A stretch of 64,000 nt of DNA from Massilia sp. IC2-278 (GCF_020708045.1 NZ_JAJFES010000008.1:124001-188000); one strand, 5' to 3'. Shown: positions 51,114 through 60,612, counted from the stretch's first letter. Made by a program: numbers and translations. The notes: generated by a model not told the origin, from the sequence alone.

Positions 51114-53837
51114 TCAGCCGAAGGTCAGCGTCCTGACGGCCGCCGTGTCGAGCGCGACGTCGACCAGGCGGCCGCGCCGGTCCCAGGCCAGCAAGTGGCC
51201 GCCGCGTACTGTCGCATGCGCTTCCTGGGCATCGGGCAGCACGATCTCGGCGCAGATGCTGCCGTTGATCTTCGTGAGCCGGCAGTGCCAGCCATCCTCG
51301 GCGTCGAAGCGGAGCATCAGCAGCCCGTCGTGCAGGCTCGCCTGCGGAAAGTGCGGGTGCGGCCACGCTGCGATGACATGATTCGCCTGGGGACCCCATA
51401 CGCGCAGCCTTGGCAGCGCGTGGTCGCGGTCGGGTTCGGCCATCTCGAGAATGAAAGGATCGTCGTCTTCGCAATCGGGCAGGACGGTGAGTACCGTGTC
51501 GGACAAGGCCGCGCGCTCCCTTGCCAGCAGGCGCCGTGCCGGCAGGGCGTAGCGCCACTGCTCGACAGCGTCATCGATGCGCATCAGCAGGGCCTCGTGC
51601 TCGCCCTGGCGCTCGAAAGCGGTGACCTTCCCCGGCAAATCGCCGACCTGCCACAACACCGATTGTCCCGGCGCCGTCGCATCGAGCACCATCAGGCGGT
51701 TGTCCGCCACCACGCTCCAGGTGGCGCCATCGAATTCGCCGGCCCAGAACTGCAGGTTGGCGCTGAACCAGTCCTCGACCTTGCCGCTGACCAGGTCGAG
51801 CCGGCTGACGCGTACCGCCTTTTCGCGCCGCGCCAGGGCCAGCGCGCGCCGTCCGTTGTGCGACACCACGAGGTGCGCGGCCGGAACCGGGAAGCGCAGC
51901 GGCGCACGGTTCCCTTCGCGCGCCAGCATCACGCCGCCTTCGCCCAGGGCCAGCAGGTGGCCGCCGTCAGGCAGGGCGCGCACGTCGTGCAACGCATGCA
52001 GGCCGGTCTCGGCAAAGGTCACGTGCAGGGTTGCGCTGCGCGCGGCCAGCGGCACGGATGCCGGCGGGTTGCCGGACTTGCGGCGCGGCGCATCGTCGGC
52101 CAGCACCGGGTCGGACGCGATCTTCAGCAGCTTGTCGAGGGTATCGCCGGGCAGCGGAGGGCGCGCGGCGGCCGCTTGCACCGCCAGCATGCGCCAGAGT
52201 TCGGCGGCGACGCGGCGCGTGGCATTGTTGTGGCCATCGAGCCGCAGCAGGCATTCGCAGGCGCGCAGGCGCGCCAGGTCGGCGTCCGCTCCCCGCGCCG
52301 TCAACAAGGCGCCAACAGGCGCCTGGCGGCTGCGCAGTGCGTCCTGGTCGAGCGCCAGCATGTGCAGCAGGCCCTGTACGCCAAGCGCGCCGCCTGCCGC
52401 TTCGGCCGCGCGCAGCCAGTCCAGCGCGCGCATGCGCTCCTCGGCCAGCGGCCAGACGGCCGACGCGGCTTCGGCCAGGTAGCCGCGCGCCGCCAGGTCC
52501 TGCGCCCACTCCAGGCGCAGGGAGGCGGCGCCCGCGTCGCTGCGCCGCTCGAGTTCGGCCACGGCCTCGGCAAAGCAGCCGGACAGGCGCGCCAGCAGCA
52601 CGGCGCGCGCCAGGTTGCCCGCCTTGGCATGCAGGCGCACGGCGAGCGCCGGCGCCAGGCCCAGTGTCTCGGCCAGCTGCGCCGCCTGGGCGACACGCTC
52701 CTTGCGCTCCAGGTAGTCGACCGCTTCCTGGTGCCGGTTCAGCAGCTCGGCCAGCACGAACACGGCTTCGTCGATGCGGCCGGTGCGGTCGAGCATCTCG
52801 AAACTGCGCTGGTAGGTGGTGCGCAGCAGGTCGATCGAACCCTCGTCGAGGCCAATGGCGGCCGCGCTGGCGCCAGCGCCGATATCGAGATTGTCGCGCC
52901 GGCCCGGACGGCCGAACGCCTGGCGGGTGGCGTCATGCTTGCTGTCGAGCGGGATCGCATGGCGCAGGGCTTCGCCGAGATTGCCTTCGTCGAACTGGCG
53001 CAGCATCTTGCGTAAATAATTCGCCTGGCGCCAGCCGAGCAGGTGGGCCAGGCGCGTCATGGCCGCCAGCTTGCCGAAGCGTGCGGCCAGCCAGTCGGCC
53101 AGCGGCGAGGAGGCGGGTGTGCCCGGTGTGGCGCTGCGTGTGGCGCCGCGCGCCGCGCCGCCGGTGCCTGCGGACGAGGGCAGGGCCAGGCGCAGCAGGC
53201 CCACCAGCCCGGCAAGCCCGCCTGCCAGTCCGGCCGCCACGCCGCCCGCCAGCATGGCCGCCGCGGCGGCTGTCGTGACCAGCGAAGGCCCGCCGTCGCG
53301 CGCACGCGCCGCATGGCGCAAAAATTCCGCGCGGCTGGCGCTCGGTGGCGGCACCGCGCTGCCGAGCAGGGTGCGCACATCAAGCGCCGCTGCGGGCACG
53401 GCGGCGGTGAATCCGGCCTGCGCTTCCCGCGGCATGGCCAGTGCGCTGCACACCGGGATGCCGGACACGTCGAGCCAGGACGATGGGTCGATGCGTGCCT
53501 GCGCGTCCAGCGCATGCGCGTGCAGGCTGGCGCCGAAGACCAGCACGGCCGCCCCGGAGGCGATGCCGGCGCGTTCGGGCGTGGTCAAGGGGGCGCTGGC
53601 GAGCACGCCGTCCTGGTCGCACAAGGGCAGGCCGGGCGCGCTTTCGCACCGCATGCGCCGCGCGCGCTTCCACACCAGCAGGTAGCCGCCATCCAGCAGA
53701 TACGCCTGGGCGCCGGTTTCCCAGGCGCCGAGCAGGCGCCGGCGCGCCTCGTCTTCGCCGTACAGGGTGTGATCGAACCAGAGTGCGCGCACGGGCTGGC
53801 TGCCGCGCAGCAGGGGACGCCGGACCTCAGCCTGCAT
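51114..53837 (-). CDS. bpX6-type N-terminal domain protein with helical region and C-terminal beta-propeller
   Basis: The 907-aa protein opens with a bpX6-like domain (about 1-85: RRPLLRGSQPVRALWFD, LYGEDEARRRLLGAW, GGYLLVWKRAR, APGLPLCDQDGVLASAPL), as in the MoxR-vWA-beta-propeller ternary systems. A strongly hydrophobic Ala/Gly/Leu segment at about 186-220 may anchor it in the membrane. A long helical-repeat region (about 260-600) and a C-terminal beta-propeller (about 600-900; repeated Leu-x-Ala-x-Gly and Trp-x-x-Asp blade patterns) follow. It overlaps the upstream vWA-propeller gene by 11 bp. The domain name is recalled from the literature, not checked. The role is unknown; binding of partners or substrate is likely. 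Confidence 0.75.
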   Translation of the reverse strand: MQAEVRRPLLRGSQPVRALWFDHTLYGEDEARRRLLGAWETGAQAYLLDGGYLLVWKRARRMRCESAPGLPLCDQDGVLASAPLTTPERAGIASGAAVLVFGASLHAHALDAQARIDPSSWLDVSGIPVCSALAMPREAQAGFTAAVPAAALDVRTLLGSAVPPPSASRAEFLRHAARARDGGPSLVTTAAAAAMLAGGVAAGLAGGLAGLVGLLRLALPSSAGTGGAARGATRSATPGTPASSPLADWLAARFGKLAAMTRLAHLLGWRQANYLRKMLRQFDEGNLGEALRHAIPLDSKHDATRQAFGRPGRRDNLDIGAGASAAAIGLDEGSIDLLRTTYQRSFEMLDRTGRIDEAVFVLAELLNRHQEAVDYLERKERVAQAAQLAETLGLAPALAVRLHAKAGNLARAVLLARLSGCFAEAVAELERRSDAGAASLRLEWAQDLAARGYLAEAASAVWPLAEERMRALDWLRAAEAAGGALGVQGLLHMLALDQDALRSRQAPVGALLTARGADADLARLRACECLLRLDGHNNATRRVAAELWRMLAVQAAAARPPLPGDTLDKLLKIASDPVLADDAPRRKSGNPPASVPLAARSATLHVTFAETGLHALHDVRALPDGGHLLALGEGGVMLAREGNRAPLRFPVPAAHLVVSHNGRRALALARREKAVRVSRLDLVSGKVEDWFSANLQFWAGEFDGATWSVVADNRLMVLDATAPGQSVLWQVGDLPGKVTAFERQGEHEALLMRIDDAVEQWRYALPARRLLARERAALSDTVLTVLPDCEDDDPFILEMAEPDRDHALPRLRVWGPQANHVIAAWPHPHFPQASLHDGLLMLRFDAEDGWHCRLTKINGSICAEIVLPDAQEAHATVRGGHLLAWDRRGRLVDVALDTAAVRTLTFG

Positions 53838-55659
53838 GGGCGCCTCCGTTCGGCGCGACGCGCAGCAGCGCTTCGCCGGGATCGATGGCGCGCACGTTCA
53901 AGGCGCTGCTTTTCTGGCCGAGCCAGGCCAGGCGGCCATGGGCCGGGTCGAAACTGGCCTGGGCGATCGGCTCGGCGCTGTCGACCAGTTGCTGCCTGCC
54001 GCCCTTGTCGAGCAGCGAGATGCGCAGGCGGCCGGCATGCAGCACCACCAGTGCCGGACGCTTCGTCTGCGGGTTGCGCGCGCAGCCGAGGACCATGTCG
54101 CGTTCGTCCACCGCGATGTGCTGCGCGCCGCCCGCGTCGCCCACCAGCCAGTCGGGGCGACCCGCCAGGTGCAGCGCATACATGCCGCGCCCGCCGCGCC
54201 AATCCCGCGGTTCGCCGAACAGGATGCGCCGGCCCGGGTGCATGATCGGATACAGGTGTTCGCGCACCGGCTTGCCCTTGCTGACCTCATACACGTCGGT
54301 GCGCCCTTTCTCCGACACCGCGAACAGGACCCGGTCCGCATGCTGGATGGCGCCGATCACGTCGCGCGACACCAGGCGGAACCCGGAATTCGACGGCGGG
54401 CGGCCCGGTACGGCGCTGCAGTTCCAGCACACGAGACGCCCGGCCTTGTCGAGCACCAGCACTTCCTCGACGGAGCCGCCAGGACCACGGGTCATCCAGA
54501 AAAACGCCTGCGCCCAGCGCAGCGCACCCGGCACGGCTTGGAACAAGTCCGGGTCGGGCAGCGGCAGCGTGAGTTTGCAAAAGACCGGGCCGGGAAAGTT
54601 CGAGAAATGCAGCTCGCCGTCGCGCAAGGCCACCGTGCCGAAGGACTTGTGGTACATGCCGGCGGCGACAATCGCGTCGGCATGGCGCAACTTTCCCTGC
54701 TTGCGCGGCCGTCCGGCGCCGGCGCGCGGCGAGTCGGGAATGCGGTAGACAATCACGCCGCCATCCACCGTGCCGACGGCCAACCAGTCGCGCACGTTGC
54801 CGAACATCGGCGCCCGCTTGAGCGAATGCGCCTCGCGCGTCAGGACATTTACCCCCGCCTTCGGCTTGTCGAAAGGCCGGCGCAGCAGGCGCACGCTGTC
54901 TTCCGGCGAGGGCAGGGGCAGGGCCACGCTGCTGGTGCGGCGGCGCTGCACCACTTCGACATCGAGCTGGTGATCGAACCAGGAGCGGCGCACCAGCACG
55001 CGTGAATGCGCCTGGGCCGGGCAGGGCGCGAGCGGGTCGCCGACCAGCCAGCAGTCGAGCGCATCCTTGCCGAGCACGGCTTCCCATTCCGCGAGGCCGG
55101 CATCGTCGAGGGCGGCATAGGTGCGCGCGTCGAGCAGCTTGCGCACGCCGTGCACCCCTTGCAGATCGTGCAGCACGCCCGGCACCTGCAGGATGCCCCA
55201 GCGGAAGTCGGCGCCGGCCACTTGGGCGCGCCTTGCCAGCAGGATGAACAGGGCCAAGTGCGCCAGGCGCGCTTCGCCGAGCTGGGCCGGGCCGGCGTCG
55301 AACAGCGCCACGCTGCGCAGCGAGGTGTCGCTGTTGGCCGGTTCCGGCCCCGTGAACAGCAGTTCGCCATTCGCGGCGCGGCGCAGGAATTCGTCGGGGA
55401 CGCTGTCGGCCAGCGCCCACTCGCTCATCAGGAGGCGGTCGTAGCTGCCGCGCAGGACGATATCGCCCACGCCGGCCGGATCGACCGCCATGCGCGCGGC
55501 GTGGCGGCGCAGCGGGCCGACCAGGGGCTGCAGGCGCAGCAGCAGCTGGCCGAGCGTGGCCGCCAGGTCGTCGGGAAACAGGACGAGCCAGGCGGACCAG
55601 GGTTGAAGCAGAGGTGGCAGCGAGGATGGCGGCGCTGCCAGGGGCGGGCGGGCGCTCAT
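53827..55659 (-). CDS. Degenerate vWA-like plus beta-propeller protein of a MoxR ternary system
   Basis: The 610-aa protein starts with a small helical/beta segment and then a vWA-like fold (about 65-165). In it the metal-site DxSxS is replaced by FDAGPAQLG (Asp121), followed by ARLAHLALFILLARRAQVAGADFRWGILQ, as in the vWA members of MoxR ternary systems. The rest (about 290-610) is a beta-propeller with blade patterns such as DWLAVGTVDGGVIVYRIPD, GTVALRDGELHFSNFPG and LVVLHAGRLRISLLDKGG. ATG at 55659 overlaps the bpX5 stop by 4 bp (ATGA). It probably scaffolds the MoxR ATPase. Confidence 0.75.
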   Translation of the reverse strand: MSARPPLAAPPSSLPPLLQPWSAWLVLFPDDLAATLGQLLLRLQPLVGPLRRHAARMAVDPAGVGDIVLRGSYDRLLMSEWALADSVPDEFLRRAANGELLFTGPEPANSDTSLRSVALFDAGPAQLGEARLAHLALFILLARRAQVAGADFRWGILQVPGVLHDLQGVHGVRKLLDARTYAALDDAGLAEWEAVLGKDALDCWLVGDPLAPCPAQAHSRVLVRRSWFDHQLDVEVVQRRRTSSVALPLPSPEDSVRLLRRPFDKPKAGVNVLTREAHSLKRAPMFGNVRDWLAVGTVDGGVIVYRIPDSPRAGAGRPRKQGKLRHADAIVAAGMYHKSFGTVALRDGELHFSNFPGPVFCKLTLPLPDPDLFQAVPGALRWAQAFFWMTRGPGGSVEEVLVLDKAGRLVCWNCSAVPGRPPSNSGFRLVSRDVIGAIQHADRVLFAVSEKGRTDVYEVSKGKPVREHLYPIMHPGRRILFGEPRDWRGGRGMYALHLAGRPDWLVGDAGGAQHIAVDERDMVLGCARNPQTKRPALVVLHAGRLRISLLDKGGRQQLVDSAEPIAQASFDPAHGRLAWLGQKSSALNVRAIDPGEALLRVAPNGGAHAG

Positions 55660-56066
55660 GCGGTCTCCCGTTCCAGCCAGTCGAGCAGCGCGGGCTGCAG
55701 CGGCTGGGCGCCGTCCAGTCCGAGCACCATGCCGGGGTCGGGCCACAGGAGCAGGGTGGCGTGGCCGCTACGGCGCTGCAGGGCCGCGTGCAGCAGTTCG
55801 GCCGGCGCATCGGGCGCCAGGCGGGTCGGCAGCCAGAGTCCCGGCACGCCCTCGGCCGGCGCGCAATAGGCCACGCCGTCGATCCAGGGCAGGCTGGCGG
55901 CCGGGCCGAGCAGTACCAGCAGGCCGCGCGTGGCCGTCAAGGTCAAGCCATGCAGGCCATCGGCGCCGCGCTCGCGCAGGGCGCCCAGCAAGGCGTGCAG
56001 GGCCGGCCCGGCGGCCACCAGGCCGGCCGCTTCGACGCTATCGGTACGCGCGCGCCAGGACAGCAA
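55656..56066 (-). CDS. bpX5-like small protein of a MoxR ternary system
   Basis: The 136-aa protein resembles the bpX5 family that accompanies MoxR, vWA and beta-propeller genes: ALHALLGALRERGADGLHGLTLTATRGLLVLLGPAASLPWIDGVAYCAPAEGVPGLWLPTRLAPDAPAELLHAAL. It is mixed alpha/beta, soluble, with one Cys. No ATG is present; TTG at 56066 follows the moxR stop by 3 bp and is the best start. The biochemical role is unknown; it may be an adaptor between the ATPase and the propeller proteins. Confidence 0.7.
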   Translation of the reverse strand: MLSWRARTDSVEAAGLVAAGPALHALLGALRERGADGLHGLTLTATRGLLVLLGPAASLPWIDGVAYCAPAEGVPGLWLPTRLAPDAPAELLHAALQRRSGHATLLLWPDPGMVLGLDGAQPLQPALLDWLERETA

Positions 56067-56069
56067 GGC

Positions 56070-57188
56070 TCAAGCCCAGGTGAGGCTGGCGGCCAGCCTG
56101 GCGCGGCGTTCGGCCAGGTCGGCGGGCAGTCCGGCCGGGTCGAAATTCGCATCGATCTCGCGCAGCAGGGCTTCGACCTGGGCGCGCGCCGGCTGGTCGC
56201 CGCCGGCCAGCAGGCGGTCGCTGTCCTCGACCAGGCGGGCAATGCGCGCCTGCGGCGTGTTGGCCGTTTGCTCGGTCACGCTGTGCAGCAGCGGGTGGCT
56301 GGACTCGGCCAGGATCTCGCGCAGCGCCTCGCGTGCGCCGGCCTGGCCGGCCGCGGTAGGAATTGCGAACAGCAGCGGCCACAGGTCCGCGCCCGACGCC
56401 TGCTCGCGCCCGGCCAGCACGGCGGCGGCCCCCACCAGGCGCTGCGAGCGCACGATGCGGCGGTCCGACAGCGCAATGCCGGCCTGGCGCAGCTGGCGCA
56501 CCGCATGCGCCAGCGCCGGGCGCACGGCATCCATGTCGACGGCGGAGACGGCGCCGGCCAGCCGGTCGAGGCGCTCCAGACCCGCCTGCGGCGCCAGCGG
56601 CTGCCGGCCGACTTCCCAGCCGCCGGCCAGCAGGTCTTCGAGCCGGTTGTCGGCTACCGGCTCGACAAAGGCGTGCAGCAGGAAGCGGTCGGCAAAGGCG
56701 GCCAGGCCTTCGTCTTCCGGCAAGCCGTTGGCAGCGCCCACGCAGATGCGCAGCGGGCAGGCGATGCGCGTGTGGCCGCGCCGGAACTGGCGTTCGTTCA
56801 GCAGGCCGAGCAGGGTGTTCAGGATGGCGGTCGAGCCGAGGAAGACCTCGTCGAGGAAGGCGATCTCCGCTTCGGGCAGCATGCCGGCGGTGTCGGTGAC
56901 GACCAGGCCTTCGCGCAGCTTGCCGAGGTTCACGGGGCCGAACAGCTCGGCCGGCTCGGTGAAGCGCCCGAGCAGGTATTCGAAGTAATTACCGCCCAGG
57001 CTGGCGGCGACCCGGCGCACGACGGCGCTCTTGCCGGTGCCCGGCGGGCCGACGATCAGGAGGTGCTCGCCGGCGACCGCGCCCAGCACCATCAGCTCGG
57101 CCAACCCCTCGCGCTCGACCAGGCCGGCGGTGGCGGCACGGATGGCATCGCGCAACTGGGGCAGGGCTTCCTGGACGGACGGATTCAT
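56070..57188 (-). CDS. MoxR-family AAA+ ATPase (RavA/CoxD-like group)
   Basis: The 372-aa protein has a P-loop GPPGTGKS (47-54), Walker B IAFLDEVF (109-116, catalytic Glu114), the NERQF loop (131-135) and sensor/arginine-finger region (CVGAANGLPEDEGLAAFADRFLL). A helical C-terminal extension (about 220-372) follows. MoxR ATPases act as chaperones that load or mature partner proteins with a vWA subunit. Here the partners are encoded directly downstream. It starts 151 bp after spoT and behind the spoT terminator, so it has its own promoter, possibly TTGACG at 57239-57244. Confidence 0.88.
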   Translation of the reverse strand: MNPSVQEALPQLRDAIRAATAGLVEREGLAELMVLGAVAGEHLLIVGPPGTGKSAVVRRVAASLGGNYFEYLLGRFTEPAELFGPVNLGKLREGLVVTDTAGMLPEAEIAFLDEVFLGSTAILNTLLGLLNERQFRRGHTRIACPLRICVGAANGLPEDEGLAAFADRFLLHAFVEPVADNRLEDLLAGGWEVGRQPLAPQAGLERLDRLAGAVSAVDMDAVRPALAHAVRQLRQAGIALSDRRIVRSQRLVGAAAVLAGREQASGADLWPLLFAIPTAAGQAGAREALREILAESSHPLLHSVTEQTANTPQARIARLVEDSDRLLAGGDQPARAQVEALLREIDANFDPAGLPADLAERRARLAASLTWA

Positions 57189-57264
57189 GTTTTTCTCAGA
57201 AGAAAAAGAAAAACATGATGCATGAACTAAAAGTTAAGCGTCAAGCAATCGTTTTTCGTACGCT

Positions 57265-57294
57265 CAAAAAGAAACAACCCACATGACGTGGGCT
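57265..57294 (-). terminator. Intrinsic terminator of spoT
   Basis: On the minus strand a short stem (GCCCAC/GTGGGT type, 57294-57276) around a TCAT-like loop is followed by TTGTTTCTTTTT. It separates spoT from the downstream MoxR cassette. The stem is only about six pairs, so the stop may be leaky. Confidence 0.6.
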
Positions 57295-57338
57295 GCCCTG
57301 TAAGACGAAATGAGACCAAATGAGACCGAATGACTGGA

Positions 57339-59576
57339 TCAGGCCCGCTCGCGCTCGACCCGGTTGACCCCCGCCACCCGCCGCAGATTGCGGATCAGGT
57401 GCGCCAGGTGCACCCGGTCCTTCACCTGGATGGTGAAGCGCAGCTGCGTCATCATGTTCTCGTCGTCCTCGTCCATGCCTACATACGTGATGTTGCCATC
57501 CGACTCGCCGATCTCGGCCGCCACGCGCGCCAGAATACCCTTTTCGTTGTTGATCAACAAACGGATGCGGCAGTCGAAGCGGCGGTTCAGCTCTTCGCCC
57601 CACTGCACGGCGATCCAGCGGTCCGGCTCCTTGGCACGCAGGCGCTTGGCCGGCAGGCAGTCGGCGGTGTGCACGACCAGGCCCTGGTCGCGGCGCAGCT
57701 GGCCGACGATGCCGTCGCCCGGGATCGGCAGGCAGCATGGCGCCAGCTGCACCGACACGCCTTCGCTGCCGTAGATCGTCACCGGGTCGATCTCGCCTGA
57801 CAGCGGTGCGGAAGACGGCAGGGTGTCGTCGCCGCCGTCCATCAGGCCGAAGATGTGGCGCGCCACCAGCGCCGGCATGCGCTTGCCGATGCCGATGTCG
57901 GCGTACAGCTCGTCCATCGACTTGGCCGAAGATTCCGCCAGCACGCGCTCGATGGTCGATGCCGGCAATTCGCCGGTAACGCCGCGCGCGGCCAGCGCCT
58001 GGGCCAGCAGGTCCTGGCCGAGTTCCACCGATTCGTTGACGTTGATGGTGCGCAGGTGGTGGCGGATCGCCGAACGCGCCTTGCCGGTGCGCACATAGCT
58101 GAGCCAGGTCGGGCTCGGGCGCGAATCCGGGTCGGTGACGATTTCCACGATGTCGCCGTTGTGCAGTTCGGTGCGCAGCGGCTGGGTTTCGTTGTTGATC
58201 TTCACCGCCACGCAATGGTCGCCGATGCCGGTGTGGATCGAATAGGCGAAGTCGAGCGCCGTGGCGCCGCGCGGCAGGGCGATGATTTTTGATTTCGGCG
58301 TGAACACGTACACCGAATCCGGGAACAGGTCGACTTTCACATGTTCGAGGAACTCGGCCGAGTCGCCGGTCTGCTGCTGGATGTCGAGCAGCGACTGCAG
58401 CCAGGCGTGGGTACGCTGCTGCAGGTCCGACATGTTCTGGTCGCCGGTCTTGTACAGCCAGTGCGCCGCCACGCCGGACTCGGCCGTGCGGTGCATGTCC
58501 TGGGTGCGGATCTGGAATTCGACCGGGGTGCCATAGGGGCCGATCAGGGTGGTGTGCAGCGACTGGTAGCCGTTGATCTTGCGGATCGCGATGTAATCCT
58601 TGAATTTGCCGGGCATCGGCTTGTACAGCCCGTGCAGGGTGCCGAGCGCCACGTAACAGTTGGGAATGTTGTCGACCACGACGCGGAAACCATACACGTC
58701 GAGCACCTGCGAGAACGACAGGTGCTTGTTGCGCATCTTCTTGTAGATGCCGAACAGGGTCTTTTCGCGCCCATAGACCTCGGCCTGGATGCCGGCCATG
58801 GCCAGGGTCTGCTTCACCGATTCCAGGATCTTTTTCACCACCTCGCGCCGGTTGCCGCGCGCCGATTTCACCGCCTTGGTGAGGGTGCGGTAGCGCAGCG
58901 GGTACAGGTGCGAGAAGGCCAGGTCCTGCAGCTCGCGGTAGATGTTGTTCAGGCCGAGGCGGTGCGCGATCGGCACATAGACTTCCATCGTTTCGCCGGC
59001 GATGCGGCGCTTCTTGGCCGGCACCATCACGCCGAGGGTGCGCATGTTGTGCAGGCGGTCGGCGAGCTTGATCAGGATAACGCGCACGTCCGAGGCCATG
59101 GCCAGCAGCATCTTGCGGAAGTTTTCCGCCTGCGCTTCCACCAGGCTCTGGAACTCGATCTTTTCCAGCTTCGACAGGCCGTCGACCAGGTTCGCCACCG
59201 GCGCGCCGAAGCGCTCGATCAGCTCTTCCTTCTTGACGTCCTGGTCTTCGATCACGTCGTGCAGCAGGGCCGCCATGATGGCCTGCGCATCGAGCTTCCA
59301 CTCGGCGCAGATCTCGGCCACCGCGATCGGGTGCGAAATATAGGGTTCGCCGGACTTGCGTACCTGGCCGAGGTGCATCTCGTCGGAGAAGCGGTAGGCT
59401 TCGCGGACTTTCTTCAGTTCGGCCGGGGTGAGGTAGTCGGACAGTTTGTCGATCAGCTGGGTGACCGAGGCTACGCCGGGGGCAGGCGCCTCGGCAGTGT
59501 CGTGCGGCTTGCCGGAGCGCTTGGCGCGGGCAGGAGGATTGCCAGAATGGGTAGTATCTGGGGGAAACAGGTTCAT
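57339..59576 (-). CDS. spoT: SpoT/Rel bifunctional (p)ppGpp synthetase/hydrolase
   Basis: The 745-aa protein has an HD hydrolase domain with metal ligands His82, His106-Asp107 and the Glu110-Asp111 pair. A synthetase domain (YGREKTLFGIYKKMRNKHLSF, GYQSLHTTLIGPYGTPVEFQIRT), a TGS domain (VFTPKSKIIALPRGATALDFAYSIHTGIGDH) and a C-terminal ACT domain follow. All hydrolase residues are present, so it can both make and degrade (p)ppGpp, as in SpoT rather than RelA. The start is ATG at 59576; no good ribosome site precedes it. It follows rpoZ by 135 bp, the usual rpoZ-spoT pairing. Confidence 0.95.
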   Translation of the reverse strand: MNLFPPDTTHSGNPPARAKRSGKPHDTAEAPAPGVASVTQLIDKLSDYLTPAELKKVREAYRFSDEMHLGQVRKSGEPYISHPIAVAEICAEWKLDAQAIMAALLHDVIEDQDVKKEELIERFGAPVANLVDGLSKLEKIEFQSLVEAQAENFRKMLLAMASDVRVILIKLADRLHNMRTLGVMVPAKKRRIAGETMEVYVPIAHRLGLNNIYRELQDLAFSHLYPLRYRTLTKAVKSARGNRREVVKKILESVKQTLAMAGIQAEVYGREKTLFGIYKKMRNKHLSFSQVLDVYGFRVVVDNIPNCYVALGTLHGLYKPMPGKFKDYIAIRKINGYQSLHTTLIGPYGTPVEFQIRTQDMHRTAESGVAAHWLYKTGDQNMSDLQQRTHAWLQSLLDIQQQTGDSAEFLEHVKVDLFPDSVYVFTPKSKIIALPRGATALDFAYSIHTGIGDHCVAVKINNETQPLRTELHNGDIVEIVTDPDSRPSPTWLSYVRTGKARSAIRHHLRTINVNESVELGQDLLAQALAARGVTGELPASTIERVLAESSAKSMDELYADIGIGKRMPALVARHIFGLMDGGDDTLPSSAPLSGEIDPVTIYGSEGVSVQLAPCCLPIPGDGIVGQLRRDQGLVVHTADCLPAKRLRAKEPDRWIAVQWGEELNRRFDCRIRLLINNEKGILARVAAEIGESDGNITYVGMDEDDENMMTQLRFTIQVKDRVHLAHLIRNLRRVAGVNRVERERA

Positions 59577-59640
59577 ACGTTATGTCGATCAGCCGCAGTG
59601 TGGGGACAGAATAACAGAATTACGGACTGCCGAATGTGAC

Positions 59641-59666
59641 GAACCCGCGGTTGGGGCCGCGGGTTC
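59641..59666. terminator. Hairpin between rpoZ and spoT
   Basis: Perfect 10-bp stem GAACCCGCGG (59641-59650), six-base loop, then CCGCGGGTTC (59657-59666). On the minus strand no T-run follows. It may attenuate rpoZ read-through into spoT or protect the mRNA end. Confidence 0.5.
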
Positions 59667-59711
59667 GTCGGGTGTAACGACCGGTCTGAGACCAGGTATT
59701 ACATCTCGGAA

Positions 59712-59915
59712 TTACATCGGCACTTTCTTCAGCATTTCCAGGCCAACTTTACCGGCGGCGATTTCGCGCAGGGCGACGACGGTCGGCTTGTCCTTGGCTT
59801 CGACTTTCGGGGTGTGGCCCTGGAGCAGCTGGCGTGCGCGGTAGGTCGCGGCCAGGGTCAGCTGGAAGCGGTTCGGGACGTTTTTCAGGCAATCTTCGAT
59901 GGTGATGCGGGCCAT
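59712..59915 (-). CDS. rpoZ: RpoZ, RNA polymerase omega subunit
   Basis: The 67-aa protein begins [30 protein letters not shown], the omega signature, and ends with the usual [13 protein letters not shown] stretch. It stabilises beta-prime and forms part of a ppGpp site. ATG at 59915 is supported by GGAG 8 bp upstream; an overlapping longer frame is not used. It lies between gmk and spoT, as in many proteobacteria. Confidence 0.95.
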   Translation of the reverse strand: MARITIEDCLKNVPNRFQLTLAATYRARQLLQGHTPKVEAKDKPTVVALREIAAGKVGLEMLKKVPM

Positions 59916-59967
59916 GGTGGTAACTCCAGAATAGATGGAAGCAGCGGCGCGGGCGACGCTGGAAAAA

Positions 59968-60612
59968 TTACGGTTGTTGCAGTACGTGGATACCCAGCTG
60001 GGCAAACAGCGAGGCGTTGCGGGCGGCCTGTTGGGCGAAGCGGCAACGTGTCGCCTGGACAATCGCCTGTAGTTGGGCCAAGGCGGCGTTGAACTCTTCG
60101 TTGATGATAGCATATTCGAACTCGGGAGCGTGAGCGATCTCGCCCCCGGCCGCCAGCAAACGGCGCGTGATGATGTGCGGTTCGTCGGTGCCGCGCTTGT
60201 GCAGGCGCTCTTCCAGCGCCGCGATCGACGGCGGCAGGATGAAGATGCCGGCGGCATCCGGGAACTGCTTCTTCACCTGGCGCGCACCCTGCCAGTCGAT
60301 TTCCAGCAGGATATCGGTGCCGGACTTCATTTTTTCTTCCACGCTCAGGCGGCTGGTGCCGTAGAAGTTGCCGTGCACCTCGGCCCACTCCAGGAATTCG
60401 CCGCGGTCGGCGCGCTTCTCGAAATCCTCGGCGGTGGTGAAGTGGTAGTGCACGCCGTCTTCCTCGCCTACGCGCGGCGCGCGCGTGGTGGTCGAGATCG
60501 AGAGCTGGATGCCCGGTTCCTGCTTGAGCAGCGCGTTGACCAGGGTCGATTTGCCGGCGCCGGACGGGGCGGCGACGACGAACAGGCTGCCGGAGAAGGC
60601 GGTGGTGAGCAT
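59968..60612 (-). CDS. gmk: Guanylate kinase
   Basis: The 214-aa protein has the P-loop [10 protein letters not shown], the GMP-binding [21 protein letters not shown] and [15 protein letters not shown], and [15 protein letters not shown]. It phosphorylates GMP to GDP, the first step toward GTP and (p)ppGpp. AAGGAA lies 8 bp before ATG. It is 52 bp upstream of rpoZ. Confidence 0.96.
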   Translation of the reverse strand: MLTTAFSGSLFVVAAPSGAGKSTLVNALLKQEPGIQLSISTTTRAPRVGEEDGVHYHFTTAEDFEKRADRGEFLEWAEVHGNFYGTSRLSVEEKMKSGTDILLEIDWQGARQVKKQFPDAAGIFILPPSIAALEERLHKRGTDEPHIITRRLLAAGGEIAHAPEFEYAIINEEFNAALAQLQAIVQATRCRFAQQAARNASLFAQLGIHVLQQP

